64,000 nucleotides of DNA from Saprospiraceae bacterium (GCA_022844565.1 JALHLK010000001.1:187073-251072); one strand, 5' to 3'; positions 26,544-37,926 are shown, counted from the stretch's first letter. The notes: a model not told the origin generated them from the sequence alone. Numbers and translations are program-made.

Positions 26544-28100
26544 TTACTTAGGAAACATCCTTATAATCGGACAAATCATTTCCTCAAGTGATATACCCCC
26601 ATGTTGGAATGTATCATTATAATAATTGTTGTAGTAATTATAATTGTTAGGATAGAGGAAAAAAGTGTCTTCTTTAGCAAAGATAAAGGATGAACTCACA
26701 TTTGGTTTTGGTAAACCTACTTCAAATGGATCTCTGATTTCCAACACATCTTTTTTATCATATTGAAGATTACGCCCTACTTTATATCTAAGATTTGTGG
26801 TTGTTTCACGATCTCCGATTACTCTAGAAGGTTGTTTTACTCTAATTGTACCATGATCCGTAGCAATAAATATTTGGACTTTCTTTTGAGCTAATTTTTG
26901 TAAGGCAGCCCAGATAGGAGAGTTTAAAAACCATGATTTGGTGAGAGACCTATATGCTTTCTCATCAGGAGCTAACTCTTTGATGACTTCCATCTCTGTG
27001 CGAGAATGGGATAACATATCTATGAAATTATAGACGATGGCAGTAAGATTATTATTGAGTACATTGTGGATATTGTCTTGTAGATTCCTAGCATTGGTCA
27101 CATTGGTGATTTTAATGTAATCAACTTTAAGGTCTTTTCTAAGTAAGCGTTTTACTTGATTGACAAGGAGTTCACCTTCTTTGAGGTTTTTACCACCTTC
27201 TTCATTGTCATTTAGCCACCAGTCAGGATAGGTTTTTTCGATTTCTCGAGGCATCAATCCTGAGAATATTGCATTGCGGGAGTACTGTGTTGTGGTAGGT
27301 AAAATACTATAAAAGTAGTCTTCTGATTCTATTTTGAAAAGTTCTGACACAATCGGTTCAATCGATTTCCATTGATCATATCTCAGGTTATCTAATAATA
27401 AGAAAACGGTTGGAGTTTCTGGGTCTAACTTATTGATGACAAATTTTTTCATAAGGTCATTACTCCTGATGGGGCCGCTGTCTTTCTTTATCCAATCTAC
27501 ATAATTTTTGATAATATATTTTGAAAACTCTTTATTGGCTTCCTGCTTTTGCATCTCTAATATTTCATACATAGAGTGATTGCCAGATTCGTCCAATCTC
27601 AAATCCCAGGAGATAATTTTTTTATAAATATTGACCCACTCTTCATAGTTAGGACCATCATTGATTTCAAAAGAAATATTCCTAAATTCACTTTGATAAT
27701 CAGTAGCTGTTTTTTCACTTACCAATCGCTTATTGTCGATCAACTTCTTTAAAGTAAGTAAGATCTGATTAGGGTTGACAGGTTTGATAAGATAATCATC
27801 GATCTTAGAACCAATGGCCTCTTCCATAATGTTTTCAGCTTCATTTTTGGTGATCATAACCACAGGCTGAGGAAAATTGTCATTTTTGATCTTTGTCAAT
27901 GTCTCTAAACCAGAAATCCCAGGCATACTTTCGTCCAAAAAGATTACATCTATGTCTGGATCCTCCTTTATTTTATCATAGGCATCATGTCCATTGGTTA
28001 CAGTGATAACTTCATATCCTTTTTTCTCTAAGAAGAATAATTGTGGTTTTAGTAAGTCAATTTCGTCGTCTGCCCAAAGAATTTTGATTTTATTACTCAT
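26544..28100 (-). CDS. porX: PorX: response regulator with PglZ alkaline-phosphatase-like domain
   Basis: A 518-residue regulator of the type IX secretion system. Residues 1-122 are a receiver domain with the acidic pair in WADDEID, phosphoacceptor Asp 56 in IFLDESMPG, and the conserved Thr and Lys in MITKNEA and YLIKPVNP. A helical linker follows, then a PglZ/alkaline-phosphatase-fold domain (about 205-515) with VFLLLDNLRYDQW and IFIATDHGTIRVKQP metal motifs. In P. gingivalis PorX works with the PorY sensor kinase and hydrolyses cyclic oligonucleotides. No PorY is in the window. The T9SS cargo-like protein at 40.7 kb and a PorE-like protein at 32.7 kb fit its presence. It stands alone as one transcription unit. 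Confidence 0.92.
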   Translation of the reverse strand: MSNKIKILWADDEIDLLKPQLFFLEKKGYEVITVTNGHDAYDKIKEDPDIDVIFLDESMPGISGLETLTKIKNDNFPQPVVMITKNEAENIMEEAIGSKIDDYLIKPVNPNQILLTLKKLIDNKRLVSEKTATDYQSEFRNISFEINDGPNYEEWVNIYKKIISWDLRLDESGNHSMYEILEMQKQEANKEFSKYIIKNYVDWIKKDSGPIRSNDLMKKFVINKLDPETPTVFLLLDNLRYDQWKSIEPIVSELFKIESEDYFYSILPTTTQYSRNAIFSGLMPREIEKTYPDWWLNDNEEGGKNLKEGELLVNQVKRLLRKDLKVDYIKITNVTNARNLQDNIHNVLNNNLTAIVYNFIDMLSHSRTEMEVIKELAPDEKAYRSLTKSWFLNSPIWAALQKLAQKKVQIFIATDHGTIRVKQPSRVIGDRETTTNLRYKVGRNLQYDKKDVLEIRDPFEVGLPKPNVSSSFIFAKEDTFFLYPNNYNYYNNYYNDTFQHGGISLEEMICPIIRMFPK

Positions 28101-28303
28101 GTTTTTGTACTCTTTTTAAATAAAGGATGGTTATATTTTTGAAATCCATTATTGACTCTATAAACAAGTTATTTTTCAAATTTATTGCTTATTGTGTCTT
28201 TTCTATTTTGGAAACAAATATTAATTTACCATAAAGGTGGAAATCACACTTGATTCAAAATGTAATTTTAATTTTTTTGTCTAATTTTAAACATATTTAA
28301 TTT

Positions 28304-28338
28304 TTGTTAATAGATAAGATAATATTTTTGTAATTTTG
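28304..28338 (+). promoter_or_regulatory. promoter of glyA
   Basis: TTG at 28304-28306, then two overlapping candidates: TATTTTTG at 28323-28330 (spacer 16) and TAATTTTG at 28331-28338 (spacer 24). Both match TAnnTTTG and lie 19-27 nt upstream of the ATG. Confidence 0.55.
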
Positions 28339-28357
28339 CACCTTAAATCACTAGCAA

Positions 28358-29644
28358 ATGGATAAAATAATTTTCGATTTAATAGAAAAAGAACTTTCGA
28401 GACAACGTCATGGTATAGAATTGATCGCTTCTGAAAATTTTACAAGTCAGGCGGTTATTGATGCAACGGGCAGTTGTCTGACTAACAAATATGCTGAAGG
28501 GTATCCTGGCAAGCGGTATTATGGAGGTTGTGAGATCGTAGATCAAATTGAAAATATTGCTATCCAAAGATTGTGTGAAGTATTTGGTGCAGAGTATGCT
28601 AATGTGCAGCCGCATTCGGGAGCACAAGCTAATGCCGCTGTTTTTCTTGGTGTTCTTAAGCCAGGGGACCCAATCTTAGGTTTTGATTTATCTCATGGTG
28701 GTCATTTATCTCATGGAAGTGCTGTCAATTACTCAGGCTTGGTTTATAATGCCAACTTTTACGGAGTTGAACCGGATACTGGCCTTATTGACATGGACAA
28801 GGTAGAAGCCAAAGCATTAGAGGTAAAGCCTAAATTGATCATTTGTGGAGCTTCAGCCTATAGTAGAGACTGGGATTATGGACGATTTAGAGCTATTGCT
28901 GATAAAGTTGGAGCATTATTATTAGCAGATATTGCACATCCAGCAGGACTTATTGCTGCCAAATTACTCAATGATCCTATTCCTCATTGTCATATCGTGA
29001 CAAGTACTACCCATAAGACCCTCAGAGGTCCAAGAGGTGGAGTAATCATCATGGGCAAAGATTTTGAAAATCCATGGGGTAAAAAGACCAATAAAGGTGC
29101 AACAATCATGATGTCTGCTATACTCAATAGTGCAGTATTCCCAGGTATGCAAGGGGGGCCATTAGAGCATGTGATTGCAGCTAAAGCTGTGGCATTTGGT
29201 GAGATATTATCTCCAAGTTGGAAAGTCTATGGTCAGCAGGTTCAAGCCAATGCTCAAGCTATGGCAGGTTCATTCATAAGTAAAGGCTATCATATCATCT
29301 CAGGAGGTACGGATAATCACTTGATGCTTATTGATTTGAGGTCTAAATATCCTGATTTAAATGGACGGCAAGCCGAAGATGCGCTCATCAATGCCGATAT
29401 TACCATCAATAAAAATATGGTTCCATTTGATTCTCGATCAGCATTTGTGACTTCGGGAATTAGGGTAGGTACTGCAGCTATCACTACAAGAGGTTTTAAG
29501 GAGGAAGATTGCTTAAGAGTGGTAGATTGGATTGATACGATCTTGGGGGATATCAATGATGAGGCTCGAATTGCAAATATAAGAGACGAAATCAACGAGT
29601 ATATGACAGCATTTCCTTTGTATGAGGATAAGGTTACCGTGTAA
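28358..29644 (+). CDS. glyA: serine hydroxymethyltransferase
   Basis: PLP enzyme that converts serine and tetrahydrofolate to glycine and methylene-tetrahydrofolate, the main one-carbon source. It has 428 residues. [13 protein letters not shown], the pocket [24 protein letters not shown], and the PLP-binding Lys in [13 protein letters not shown] (about residue 226) are all present, so it is intact. It has its own promoter and faces the FtsE-like gene tail to tail. Confidence 0.96.
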   Translation: MDKIIFDLIEKELSRQRHGIELIASENFTSQAVIDATGSCLTNKYAEGYPGKRYYGGCEIVDQIENIAIQRLCEVFGAEYANVQPHSGAQANAAVFLGVLKPGDPILGFDLSHGGHLSHGSAVNYSGLVYNANFYGVEPDTGLIDMDKVEAKALEVKPKLIICGASAYSRDWDYGRFRAIADKVGALLLADIAHPAGLIAAKLLNDPIPHCHIVTSTTHKTLRGPRGGVIIMGKDFENPWGKKTNKGATIMMSAILNSAVFPGMQGGPLEHVIAAKAVAFGEILSPSWKVYGQQVQANAQAMAGSFISKGYHIISGGTDNHLMLIDLRSKYPDLNGRQAEDALINADITINKNMVPFDSRSAFVTSGIRVGTAAITTRGFKEEDCLRVVDWIDTILGDINDEARIANIRDEINEYMTAFPLYEDKVTV

Positions 29645-29685
29645 ATTTTAGGATAAATAAGCAACTTTACTCTTAAAGCGACTTT

Positions 29686-30387
29686 TTACTTAATTATTTC
29701 ATGTATTTGATTACCCTCGCATCTGAAGATTCGCGCAGGAAACTTATCAATCAGTCTGTAATCATGTGTCGCTAAGATGACCGCAGTCTTATGATCTTTT
29801 GACACTTTATTAAGCAAATAAAGAATCTCATCGCTTGTATCTGGGTCTAAGTTTCCAGTAGGTTCATCAGCTACAATCAATGAAGGCTTATTGAGTATAG
29901 ATCGAGCAATGGCCAATCTTTGCTGTTCACCACCTGATAATTGATATACTTTTTGATTGAAATACTGAAGTAAATTGACTTCACTCAAGACTTCTTCCAC
30001 GCGCTGCCTAATCTTGTTTTTATCTCGCCAATCCGTGGCGGTAAGGACAAAAGACAAGTTATTGGCCACCGTCCAATGTTTAAAAAGCATGAAATCCTGG
30101 AAGATCATACCTAGGTTTCTTCTTAGGTCAGGTATCTCATTACGACCTATTTTTCTCAAATCATAGTCTAAAATCCGAGCACTTCCATTGGTGATTTGGG
30201 CTTCGCCATAGATTGCCTTCAATAAGCTTGATTTCCCAGATCCAGATTTACCCACAAGATATACTGCTTCAGCTTCGGCCAACTCAAAGTTTATATTCCT
30301 AAGAATGGAAACACCTGACTGTTCAATGATTACATCTTTAAAATCAACTATTAGTGAAGTATTCAAATTATGATTATTTTTTTGCAA
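29686..30387 (-). CDS. FtsE-like ABC transporter ATP-binding protein
   Basis: A 233-residue ATPase with Walker A GKSGSGKSSL at about 42-51, Q-loop IFQDFMLFKHWTV, signature YQLSGGEQQRLAIAR, Walker B LIVADEPTGNLD and switch His in ATHDYRL. All motifs are intact. The best match is FtsE, which with FtsX controls septal peptidoglycan hydrolases. No ftsX is adjacent, which is common in Bacteroidota, but LolD-type ATPases are close relatives, so the symbol is left open. Confidence 0.85.
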   Translation of the reverse strand: MQKNNHNLNTSLIVDFKDVIIEQSGVSILRNINFELAEAEAVYLVGKSGSGKSSLLKAIYGEAQITNGSARILDYDLRKIGRNEIPDLRRNLGMIFQDFMLFKHWTVANNLSFVLTATDWRDKNKIRQRVEEVLSEVNLLQYFNQKVYQLSGGEQQRLAIARSILNKPSLIVADEPTGNLDPDTSDEILYLLNKVSKDHKTAVILATHDYRLIDKFPARIFRCEGNQIHEIIK

Positions 30388-30446
30388 ATATGAGGCTTTA
30401 TATTAGAAAAATTAAATATATAAAGGTTTTTTTTGGATATAGCGAC

Positions 30447-30558
30447 AATGTTTGAATGCAAGAATGCTAGAATTCAGCAATGCAGGAATGCGACAATGCA
30501 AGAATGCGAGAATGGGTGAGTGCGTGAATGCAGGAATGCGAGAAGAGAGGAATGGGTG
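30447..30558 (+). repeat. 14-unit 8-bp phased AATGNNNN tandem array
   Basis: The 112 bp from 30447 to 30558 divide exactly into 14 octamers, mostly of the form AATGCNNG (for example AATGCAAG, AATGCTAG, AATGCAGG, AATGCGAC, AATGCGAG, AATGGGTG). The phase is kept although the last positions vary. It lies in the divergent gap between the FtsE-like gene and the ABC-F gene, about 85 nt upstream of the latter. Confidence 0.85.
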
Positions 30559-30641
30559 GAAAGAAATTTCCGTTAATATTAATATTTCTAGCAATAAGTT
30601 GTAATTTTGCCCCCTTTTTCAAATATCATCAATCAAATTAA

Positions 30642-32262
<1,621 letters not shown>

Positions 32263-32264
<2 letters not shown>

Positions 32265-32301
32265 TGCCACAATGTTTGAATGCGAGATGACCGAATGGTT
32301 G
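32263..32301 (+). repeat. short 8-bp AATGNNNN array starting in the ABC-F stop codon
   Basis: AATGCCAC (32263-32270), AATGTTTG (32271-32278) and AATGCGAG (32279-32286) follow in phase. A 7-nt ATGACCG and AATGGTTG (32294-32301) come next. The first unit uses the last two bases of the ABC-F stop codon. The 81-bp dispersed repeat begins directly after. The rest of the 428-bp gap to 32692 holds repeats only. Confidence 0.65.
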
Positions 32302-32302
32302 C

Positions 32303-32383
32303 GACATGACCGAATTGTGCGCAGTAATTTTGATTAAGATTTATCAAAATAATGAGGGAACCGAGCAAAACCTTGCGAGGCTA
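32303..32383 (+). repeat. 81-bp dispersed intergenic repeat, copy A
   Basis: Matches 49819-49899 at 76 of 81 positions without gaps. The block runs from GACATGACCGAAT to CCTTGCGAGGCTA. Its last 24 bases and four following ones (32360-32387) recur at 32402-32429 with three differences, so this copy carries a partial tandem duplication. The minus strand of both copies encodes a shared spurious-looking LARFCSVPSL string. No coding role is supported. Confidence 0.85.
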
Positions 32384-32642
32384 CTACAAATGCTCGATAC
32401 AACCGAGCAAAACTTTGCTAGGTTACTACCCATGTCAAACAGATTTAATGCGAAATTCTTTATACTCCAATTTCTTGGCCTGAAATAAAGATAACTGTTT
32501 GAATTCAAAACGCTCACCATTACTTTTTTAGTCAATGACAAAGATCTAAAATAGATTTCCTATTTCACATCTGATTAAGTCGTCAGAGCTAACAAGCTAT
32601 TCGTGATTCTACCGTATTCTTGTTTTACTGTATTTAAAGCTA

Positions 32643-32698
32643 TTCCATTTTGCCATTTTCGCATTCATGCATTCTCGCATTGAACCATTTCATCATTT
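32643..32698 (-). repeat. 7-unit 8-bp AATGNNNN array starting in the PorE-like stop codon
   Basis: Read on the minus strand from 32698: AATGATGA, AATGGTTC, AATGCGAG, AATGCATG, AATGCGAA, AATGGCAA, AATGGAAT. All are in 8-nt phase. The TGA stop of the PorE-like gene (32695-32693) lies inside the first unit, so the array runs with the direction of transcription from the stop codon onward. Confidence 0.8.
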
Positions 32699-34591
32699 CC
32701 TAGCAAATATCTCCGTTCTCCGATTACGTCTCCGACCCTCATCTGAATCATTTGAAGTTACAGGAGCACTTTCTCCTTTACCTTCGGTTGTCATTCTGGA
32801 AGCTAAGATGCCATTATCAATGAGGTATTGTGCTACCGCTTTTGCTCTATCAAGTGAAAGTTTTTGATTTGACTCAGGATTGCCAGTATTATCGGTATGT
32901 CCAACAATTTTTAAGGACATTGTAGGATTGTTTTTAAGTAGATTTAGTAAGTACTGTAAATCTAAGTTTACATTTTTGATCAATCTTGCGGAGCCAACTT
33001 CAAAAAGAATATTGTTTAGGACAATTGGTTTTTCAGAATATATTTTTTCCATTTCTAACTCAACAATTAGTGGAGATATACTTTCACTTACAACAGAAGG
33101 GGTGTAACTTATAGATAATGGATAATAATCAGGTAGTTCGACCAAAATTGCGTATTCCTTGCCCGTAAGAAGTGGGGTAGTGTACTTGCCTTCTGCATTC
33201 ACAAACCCTTCGTAAGTTGTTTTTGAGGATAGCGATTCAATGATGGTAATGCGAGGAAGTAAAATCTTTTTATCGTTTTTGTCTGTAACCACAATACTTG
33301 CATAAGTGGTTGGAATGGCACTAAATCGTGTTGGTAGTTTAAAAGTGAATATGTCAAAATTTGGCCTTGGATTATTTAATGTGTGTCTATTGGAGGTAAT
33401 GTAGGCAGTGATTCCATCTGGAGCGAGGGTAAATGCTCCGTCGTCGCCAATAGTGTTGATGGGATAACCAAGATTTATAGGTTTTGACCAAATGTTGTTT
33501 ACCTCATCAAATCTACTAAAATAAATATCATAAGAGCCCAAACCATTTTCGGCATCTGACCTAAAATACAAAGTTTTGCCATCAGCATGAAGGAAGGGTG
33601 ATTCTTCGTTAGCAACCGTATTTATATTTTCACTGAGGTTAATAGGAATTTGCCAACCATTGCTATTTTTGGTGGTGTAGTATAGGTCTCTGTTACCCTT
33701 ACCCCCTTTTCGAGAAGAGCTAAAGAAGATTGTTTTTCCATCAGAAGAAATACTGGGTTGAGCATCCCAATCTAAACTATTGATTAAATCTGACATGTTT
33801 TTTGGTGGGCTCCACTTTCCATTTTGCTTATAAGCAATCATCAGGTCGCAAGAACCAATGCTTTGATATCTTTCGCAAGTAGTAGATACTAATGTATTAC
33901 CGTCTCCGCTCAATGTTCCTGTAGCCAAATCGAAATCTTCAAATTTAGTTGCCATGGACCAGCCTTTGTCCTCTTTCAAACTTTTCATGAGTACTTCACT
34001 TACATTCAACCCATTTTTATATCTTCGAGAAAATAGTAATGTTTCATTATCTAATGTAGGAAAAGCAAGAAACTCATCATTTGGGGTATTAATATTGGAA
34101 GGAAGCAAGGTGATTTCAACTTTTGAGGAATCTTGCATGAATTTTTTAATATTCGCAATTTTTGCACTATATCCTTGAGCCTTTGTGATTTTTGATTGGT
34201 CGGGACTGTTTTTTATGAAATTATTAAAATATTCACTTGCTTCATTAAATTTACTTATTTCAAATGCTGCCAAAGCTGTAGAATAAGTGATTTCTGGATT
34301 TTGACCTTTTGACAAAGAATCAGCTTTTTGTAGCATTTGATAGGCTCCCCACTTGTCATTTGTATGATATTTTACAAGGCCTAATTTTTTAGCTACTTCT
34401 ATGTTGTTTGGGTAGATTTTATGAAGTAGAGACAATTTTTCTTGAGCTTCTGGCAATCGATTATTTCTGATTAAAATATCGCTTTCTTTTAATGTTTTTG
34501 CTAAATCTTCATTTTTTGTTTTTACAGATTTACAAGAACAAAGAATTAAAACAACATAAAATAAGATTTTAAATTTAAAAACATCTTTCAT
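32693..34591 (-). CDS. PorE-like OmpA-family lipoprotein (candidate T9SS component)
   Basis: A 632-residue lipoprotein. The signal ends in LILCSC with lipobox Cys near residue 20. Domains in order: TPR-like helices (about 25-135), a WD40-like/PD40 beta-propeller (about 150-410, with repeated blades such as DGKTIFFSSSRKGGKGNRDL and DGKTLYFRSDAENGLGSYD), a carboxypeptidase-like sandwich (about 420-500), and a C-terminal OmpA domain (KIVGHTDNTGNPESNQKLS, GRRRNRRTEIFA). This order is that of PorE of P. gingivalis, an outer-membrane T9SS protein that binds peptidoglycan. Related TPR/PD40/OmpA proteins of other function exist, so the T9SS role is inferred, helped by PorX 4.6 kb away. The stop codon is inside an octamer repeat array. 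Confidence 0.82.
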   Translation of the reverse strand: MKDVFKFKILFYVVLILCSCKSVKTKNEDLAKTLKESDILIRNNRLPEAQEKLSLLHKIYPNNIEVAKKLGLVKYHTNDKWGAYQMLQKADSLSKGQNPEITYSTALAAFEISKFNEASEYFNNFIKNSPDQSKITKAQGYSAKIANIKKFMQDSSKVEITLLPSNINTPNDEFLAFPTLDNETLLFSRRYKNGLNVSEVLMKSLKEDKGWSMATKFEDFDLATGTLSGDGNTLVSTTCERYQSIGSCDLMIAYKQNGKWSPPKNMSDLINSLDWDAQPSISSDGKTIFFSSSRKGGKGNRDLYYTTKNSNGWQIPINLSENINTVANEESPFLHADGKTLYFRSDAENGLGSYDIYFSRFDEVNNIWSKPINLGYPINTIGDDGAFTLAPDGITAYITSNRHTLNNPRPNFDIFTFKLPTRFSAIPTTYASIVVTDKNDKKILLPRITIIESLSSKTTYEGFVNAEGKYTTPLLTGKEYAILVELPDYYPLSISYTPSVVSESISPLIVELEMEKIYSEKPIVLNNILFEVGSARLIKNVNLDLQYLLNLLKNNPTMSLKIVGHTDNTGNPESNQKLSLDRAKAVAQYLIDNGILASRMTTEGKGESAPVTSNDSDEGRRRNRRTEIFARK

Positions 34592-34673
34592 ATATTAGGA
34601 AGTATTTTAGATAGTAACGTTAATTAATTTCTAAAATTTGATAAAAACAAAACTATAAACATAATAAACAGCT

Positions 34674-34681
34674 TACTTTTG
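34674..34681 (+). promoter_or_regulatory. -7 promoter element of the DUF2911 gene
   Basis: TACTTTTG, an exact TAnnTTTG match 47 nt upstream of the ATG. No TTG at the usual spacing was found. Confidence 0.4.
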
Positions 34682-34728
34682 CATTATATAATAAAAAATT
34701 TTATATCAACATTTCAAAATCAAATTTA

Positions 34729-35262
34729 ATGAAAAATTTCGTAATTACACTTATCCTAACTTCTGTACTTTTTGTAGAGTATGGTTTTTCTCAAAAATTT
34801 GCTAACCTTGATAAAAGTCCATTGGATGTATCGATAGCAAGAGAAAGCAGAAATGCAGCCCCTATTGGAAAAATTTATTATTCTAGACCTAAGTTAGATG
34901 GTAGAGAATTGGAGACTTTAGCCCCTGCTGGAAAAGTATGGAGAGTTGGAGCAAATGAAGCAACAGAGTTAATTTTGAATCAAGATATGACGTTAGCAGG
35001 TAAAAAAGTTGCTAAAGGAACTTACACGATATTCGCAATACCAAATGCTACTTCATGGACAATAATCTTAAATAGCGACAAAGATGTTTGGGGTGGATAC
35101 TCTTACAGTGAAGCCAAAGATGTAGTAAGATTCGATGTTCCTGTGAAAGTATTGACTGAATCAGTTGAAAATTTCAGTATCGATTTTAATTACAAAGATT
35201 CTGCAATATACATGGCTTGGGGGAAGGTACAAGTATCAATTCCTTTTGGAGTAGCTATGTAG
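34729..35262 (+). CDS. DUF2911 secreted protein
   Basis: A 177-residue protein with a Sec signal peptide (residues 1-21, ending YGFSQ) followed by a DUF2911 domain: ARESRNAAPIGKIYYSRPKL, KVWRVGANEATEL and KKVAKGTYTIFAIP. The family is common in Bacteroidota and its function is unknown. It is probably periplasmic. It is a single-gene unit with a -7 element upstream and a strong terminator at 35286-35331. Confidence 0.88.
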   Translation: MKNFVITLILTSVLFVEYGFSQKFANLDKSPLDVSIARESRNAAPIGKIYYSRPKLDGRELETLAPAGKVWRVGANEATELILNQDMTLAGKKVAKGTYTIFAIPNATSWTIILNSDKDVWGGYSYSEAKDVVRFDVPVKVLTESVENFSIDFNYKDSAIYMAWGKVQVSIPFGVAM

Positions 35263-35285
35263 GATATAGAAAAAAATATTTTAGA

Positions 35286-35331
35286 ACAAAAGGTATGCTG
35301 TATTATTATAGAGCATACCTTTTGTATTTTT
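35286..35331 (+). terminator. rho-independent terminator after the DUF2911 gene
   Basis: Perfect 14-bp stem ACAAAAGGTATGCT (35286-35299) / AGCATACCTTTTGT (35312-35325), 12-nt loop, then ATTTTTA. It ends 20 nt before the adenine deaminase ATG, so that gene must start from a promoter overlapping the hairpin or rely on read-through. Confidence 0.88.
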
Positions 35332-35350
35332 ACCCAAAATCAATGAAGAT

Positions 35351-36970
35351 ATGAAAAGGATATATGCTAATATAGTGGATATACGAGATAAAAGAATATT
35401 TGCTGGTTATATAGAATTGGATGTAAACGGCATTATAGCTGATATAGTAGAAGATTCCTCAATCGTTGTCTCTCAATTCATCTTGCCAGGTTTTATTGAT
35501 GCGCACATTCATATTGAAAGTTCTATGGTTGTACCGTATGAATTTGCAAAAATTGCATTAAAACATGGTACAGTAGCCACCATATCTGACCCTCATGAAA
35601 TAGCCAATGTATTGGGTGTTGAAGGTGTAGACTATATGTTGGACAATGCAAAAAACGCAGGCTTGAAATTTCATTTTGGTGCCCCGTCGTGTGTACCTGC
35701 CACTACTTTTGAAACATCCGGTGCTATGATTGGCACAGATGCAATCAAAGAATTGTTACTGAGGGAAGACATATGGTATCTCAGTGAAATGATGAATTAC
35801 CCCGGCGTTTTGTACAAAGATAAAGAGGTCATGGAGAAAATTGCCGTTGCAAAAGAATTGGGCAAACCCATAGATGGCCATGCACCTGGTCTTAGGGGAG
35901 AGGAAGCTATAACGTATATCAATGCGGGTATTACCACAGATCACGAATGTTTTACCTATGAGGAAGCCCTACATAAGGTCAATAATGGTATGAAAATCTT
36001 AATCAGAGAGGGTAGTGCGGCAAAGAATTTTGAGGCTTTACATCCATTAATTAAGCAGTTTCCCGATAATGTGATGTTTTGTAGTGATGATATGCATCCT
36101 GATGAATTGTTACTTGGACATATCAATCGTTTGGTAAAGCGTTCTTTAGACTTAGGGTACGATCTGTTTGACATATTAAGAATAGCTTGCCTTAACCCTG
36201 TAGAACATTACAACATGGATGTCGGTACTTTAGGTATTGGTGATAAAGCAGATTTTATAATTGTTGATGACTTGAAACAGTTTAATATATTATCCACCTA
36301 TCTCAACGGAATTCAGTATTTTGATGGTTACGTGGTCAATTTGCCCAACAAAGTGCATATTGCTAAAAACAAGTTCAGCATAGGATTAAAAACAGAAAGT
36401 GATTTTATCAGTCCATATGCAGAAACTCCTGCCCCAATTATAAATGCGATGGATGGTCAGTTAATTACAGAAAAAACCTATGAAGTACCGACTTTGGAAA
36501 ATGGACATTTTATTGCTGACCAAAATAGAGATATTTTAAAAATCGTAGTAGTAAATCGGTATACTGAAGCTCCTGTTGCTGTTGGTTTTATAAAAAATAT
36601 GGGAATAAAAGATGCAGCTTTCGCCAGTACGGTGGCCCATGATTCTCATAATATCATATGCGTCGGGACAAATGATCATTTAATAACAAAATGTGTAAAC
36701 CAAATCATTGATGCAAAAGGTGGGCTGGCGTTTGTTTCAAACAATTTATCTAAAGTTATTCCACTTCCCGTTGCGGGTCTCATGTCTACAGAGCCTTGTG
36801 AGGTAATAGGTAAGGATTATGAAGCGATAGATAAAATGGTCAAAAATGCAGGAAGTCAATTAAAAAGTCCTTTCATGACCTTAAGTTTTATGGCATTATT
36901 GGTGATACCAAAAATAAAAATTAGTGATTTGGGTATGTTTGATGCAGAAACATTTGAGTTTTATAAGTAA
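35351..36970 (+). CDS. ade: adenine deaminase
   Basis: Converts adenine to hypoxanthine and ammonia in purine salvage. It is a metal-dependent amidohydrolase of 539 residues, typical for bacterial Ade. Metal motif DAHIHIESSM (about 50-59), SDPHEIANVLG, IDGHAPG, TTDHECFTYEEA, CSDDMHPDEL and the C-terminal HDSHNIICVG domain are intact. The ATG at 35351 is preceded by another possible start only in other frames. A weak terminator follows. Confidence 0.93.
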   Translation: MKRIYANIVDIRDKRIFAGYIELDVNGIIADIVEDSSIVVSQFILPGFIDAHIHIESSMVVPYEFAKIALKHGTVATISDPHEIANVLGVEGVDYMLDNAKNAGLKFHFGAPSCVPATTFETSGAMIGTDAIKELLLREDIWYLSEMMNYPGVLYKDKEVMEKIAVAKELGKPIDGHAPGLRGEEAITYINAGITTDHECFTYEEALHKVNNGMKILIREGSAAKNFEALHPLIKQFPDNVMFCSDDMHPDELLLGHINRLVKRSLDLGYDLFDILRIACLNPVEHYNMDVGTLGIGDKADFIIVDDLKQFNILSTYLNGIQYFDGYVVNLPNKVHIAKNKFSIGLKTESDFISPYAETPAPIINAMDGQLITEKTYEVPTLENGHFIADQNRDILKIVVVNRYTEAPVAVGFIKNMGIKDAAFASTVAHDSHNIICVGTNDHLITKCVNQIIDAKGGLAFVSNNLSKVIPLPVAGLMSTEPCEVIGKDYEAIDKMVKNAGSQLKSPFMTLSFMALLVIPKIKISDLGMFDAETFEFYK

Positions 36971-36981
36971 CATAGGAAAAT

Positions 36982-37008
36982 ATAAACTCGTTAATCGGGT
37001 TTATTTTG
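36982..37008 (+). terminator. probable terminator of the adenine deaminase gene
   Basis: Stem ATAAACTCG (36982-36990) / CGGGTTTAT (36996-37004) with one G-U pair and a 5-nt loop, followed by TTTGC. The short T-run makes this moderate. Confidence 0.45.
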
Positions 37009-37033
37009 CTTCACTTTTGAGTTGGGATAATTT

Positions 37034-37372
37034 CTAAAATTTAGCCTTTATTAAATTTAATTTGGATTTAAGACCTTCAAGTTTTATAAGTAAGCTCAAT
37101 TTTTTAGTATTGACATCTTCAGGTGTAATGTCCTTAAAATGCCTTTTTGCTCCCTCGATGGTAAAACCTTCTTCTTTTACTAAGTGGTAAATTTTTTCAA
37201 ATGTTTCTACATCCTTTTTTGTGTATTTTCTTATCCCACTTCTATTCTTACCGGGTTTTAGTTGAGGAAATTCCTTTTCCCAAAATCTGATGAGTGAAGT
37301 ATTAACATTGAATAGCTCAGCAACCTCCCCAATGGAGTAATAAAGCTTAGTAAGTGGTTGTTTAAGTGGCAT
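37034..37372 (-). CDS. MerR-family transcriptional regulator
   Basis: A 112-residue DNA-binding protein. The winged helix-turn-helix (KLYYSIGEVAELFNVNTSLI, RFWEKEFPQLKP, IRKYTKKDVETFEKIYHLV) covers residues about 8-78, and a coiled tail follows. There are no Cys residues for metal sensing and no effector domain, so the signal is unknown. A minus-strand TATATTTG at 37409-37402 lies 29 nt upstream of the ATG and is a probable -7 element. Stretches 37373-37497 are A/T-rich. Confidence 0.88.
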   Translation of the reverse strand: MPLKQPLTKLYYSIGEVAELFNVNTSLIRFWEKEFPQLKPGKNRSGIRKYTKKDVETFEKIYHLVKEEGFTIEGAKRHFKDITPEDVNTKKLSLLIKLEGLKSKLNLIKAKF

Positions 37373-37497
37373 ATCTTTGTATTTTGATAATCAATAGAAT
37401 ACAAATATATAATAAAATATAATATGGGATTTTTTTATTTTACTTTTTTACAAAAAAAAATTGGAAAAAGATAAAGAAAATTTGGCTTTAAAAAAAA

Positions 37498-37926
37498 TCA
37501 GGACATTAGGTCTTTGTGATTTGTTTTTAAAGCTTCCACACCCACACGATCAGGTATAAAGGTAATTGTCTGTCCGAATGTACCTTTATTCACAAGCTTC
37601 ATTCTTGAAAATATGGGTAGTGTTCTGATTTTAATTTGCGTAATTCCCTCTTTGGGGATTTTGATCGTTTTGAAATAATTGCTAATATAGAAATGATCTT
37701 CATCAAATTCTACTCTTTTGATATTAAGAATTGTGAAATAAAAAATAAGGCAAATTACTATCATGACGGTCCAATAACCAATCTTTGCATAAGTGTTACT
37801 AAATAAAAAGAAGGCATCATTGTCTGTAAAGAGCATCACAAAACCAAATAGATACATGATGGTCAAAAATAAAACTGGGAAAAATATCTTCCAAAAAATA
37901 GTAAAGTTTGAGGTCAACTTATGCAT
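37498..37926 (-). CDS. two-helix membrane protein with PH-like cytoplasmic domain
   Basis: A 142-residue protein. Two transmembrane helices lie at about 11-33 and 47-68. The rest (VEFDEDHFYISNYFKTIKIP and following) resembles a small bacterial PH-like beta domain facing the cytoplasm. No family is certain. It overlaps tatC by 8 nt and follows it on the same strand, so it is cotranscribed with tatC. That arrangement suggests an envelope role but does not define it. Confidence 0.75.
   Translation of the reverse strand: MHKLTSNFTIFWKIFFPVLFLTIMYLFGFVMLFTDNDAFFLFSNTYAKIGYWTVMIVICLIFYFTILNIKRVEFDEDHFYISNYFKTIKIPKEGITQIKIRTLPIFSRMKLVNKGTFGQTITFIPDRVGVEALKTNHKDLMS

Noticed and set aside
30412-30594. 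Minus-strand open frame over the octamer array
   Set aside because: It is the translation of the repeat array and has no other coding signal.
32344-32541. Minus-strand open frame sharing LARFCSVPSL with another at 49860-50042
   Set aside because: The shared string is the translation of the 81-bp dispersed repeat. The flanks differ completely, so this is a repeat and not a protein family.
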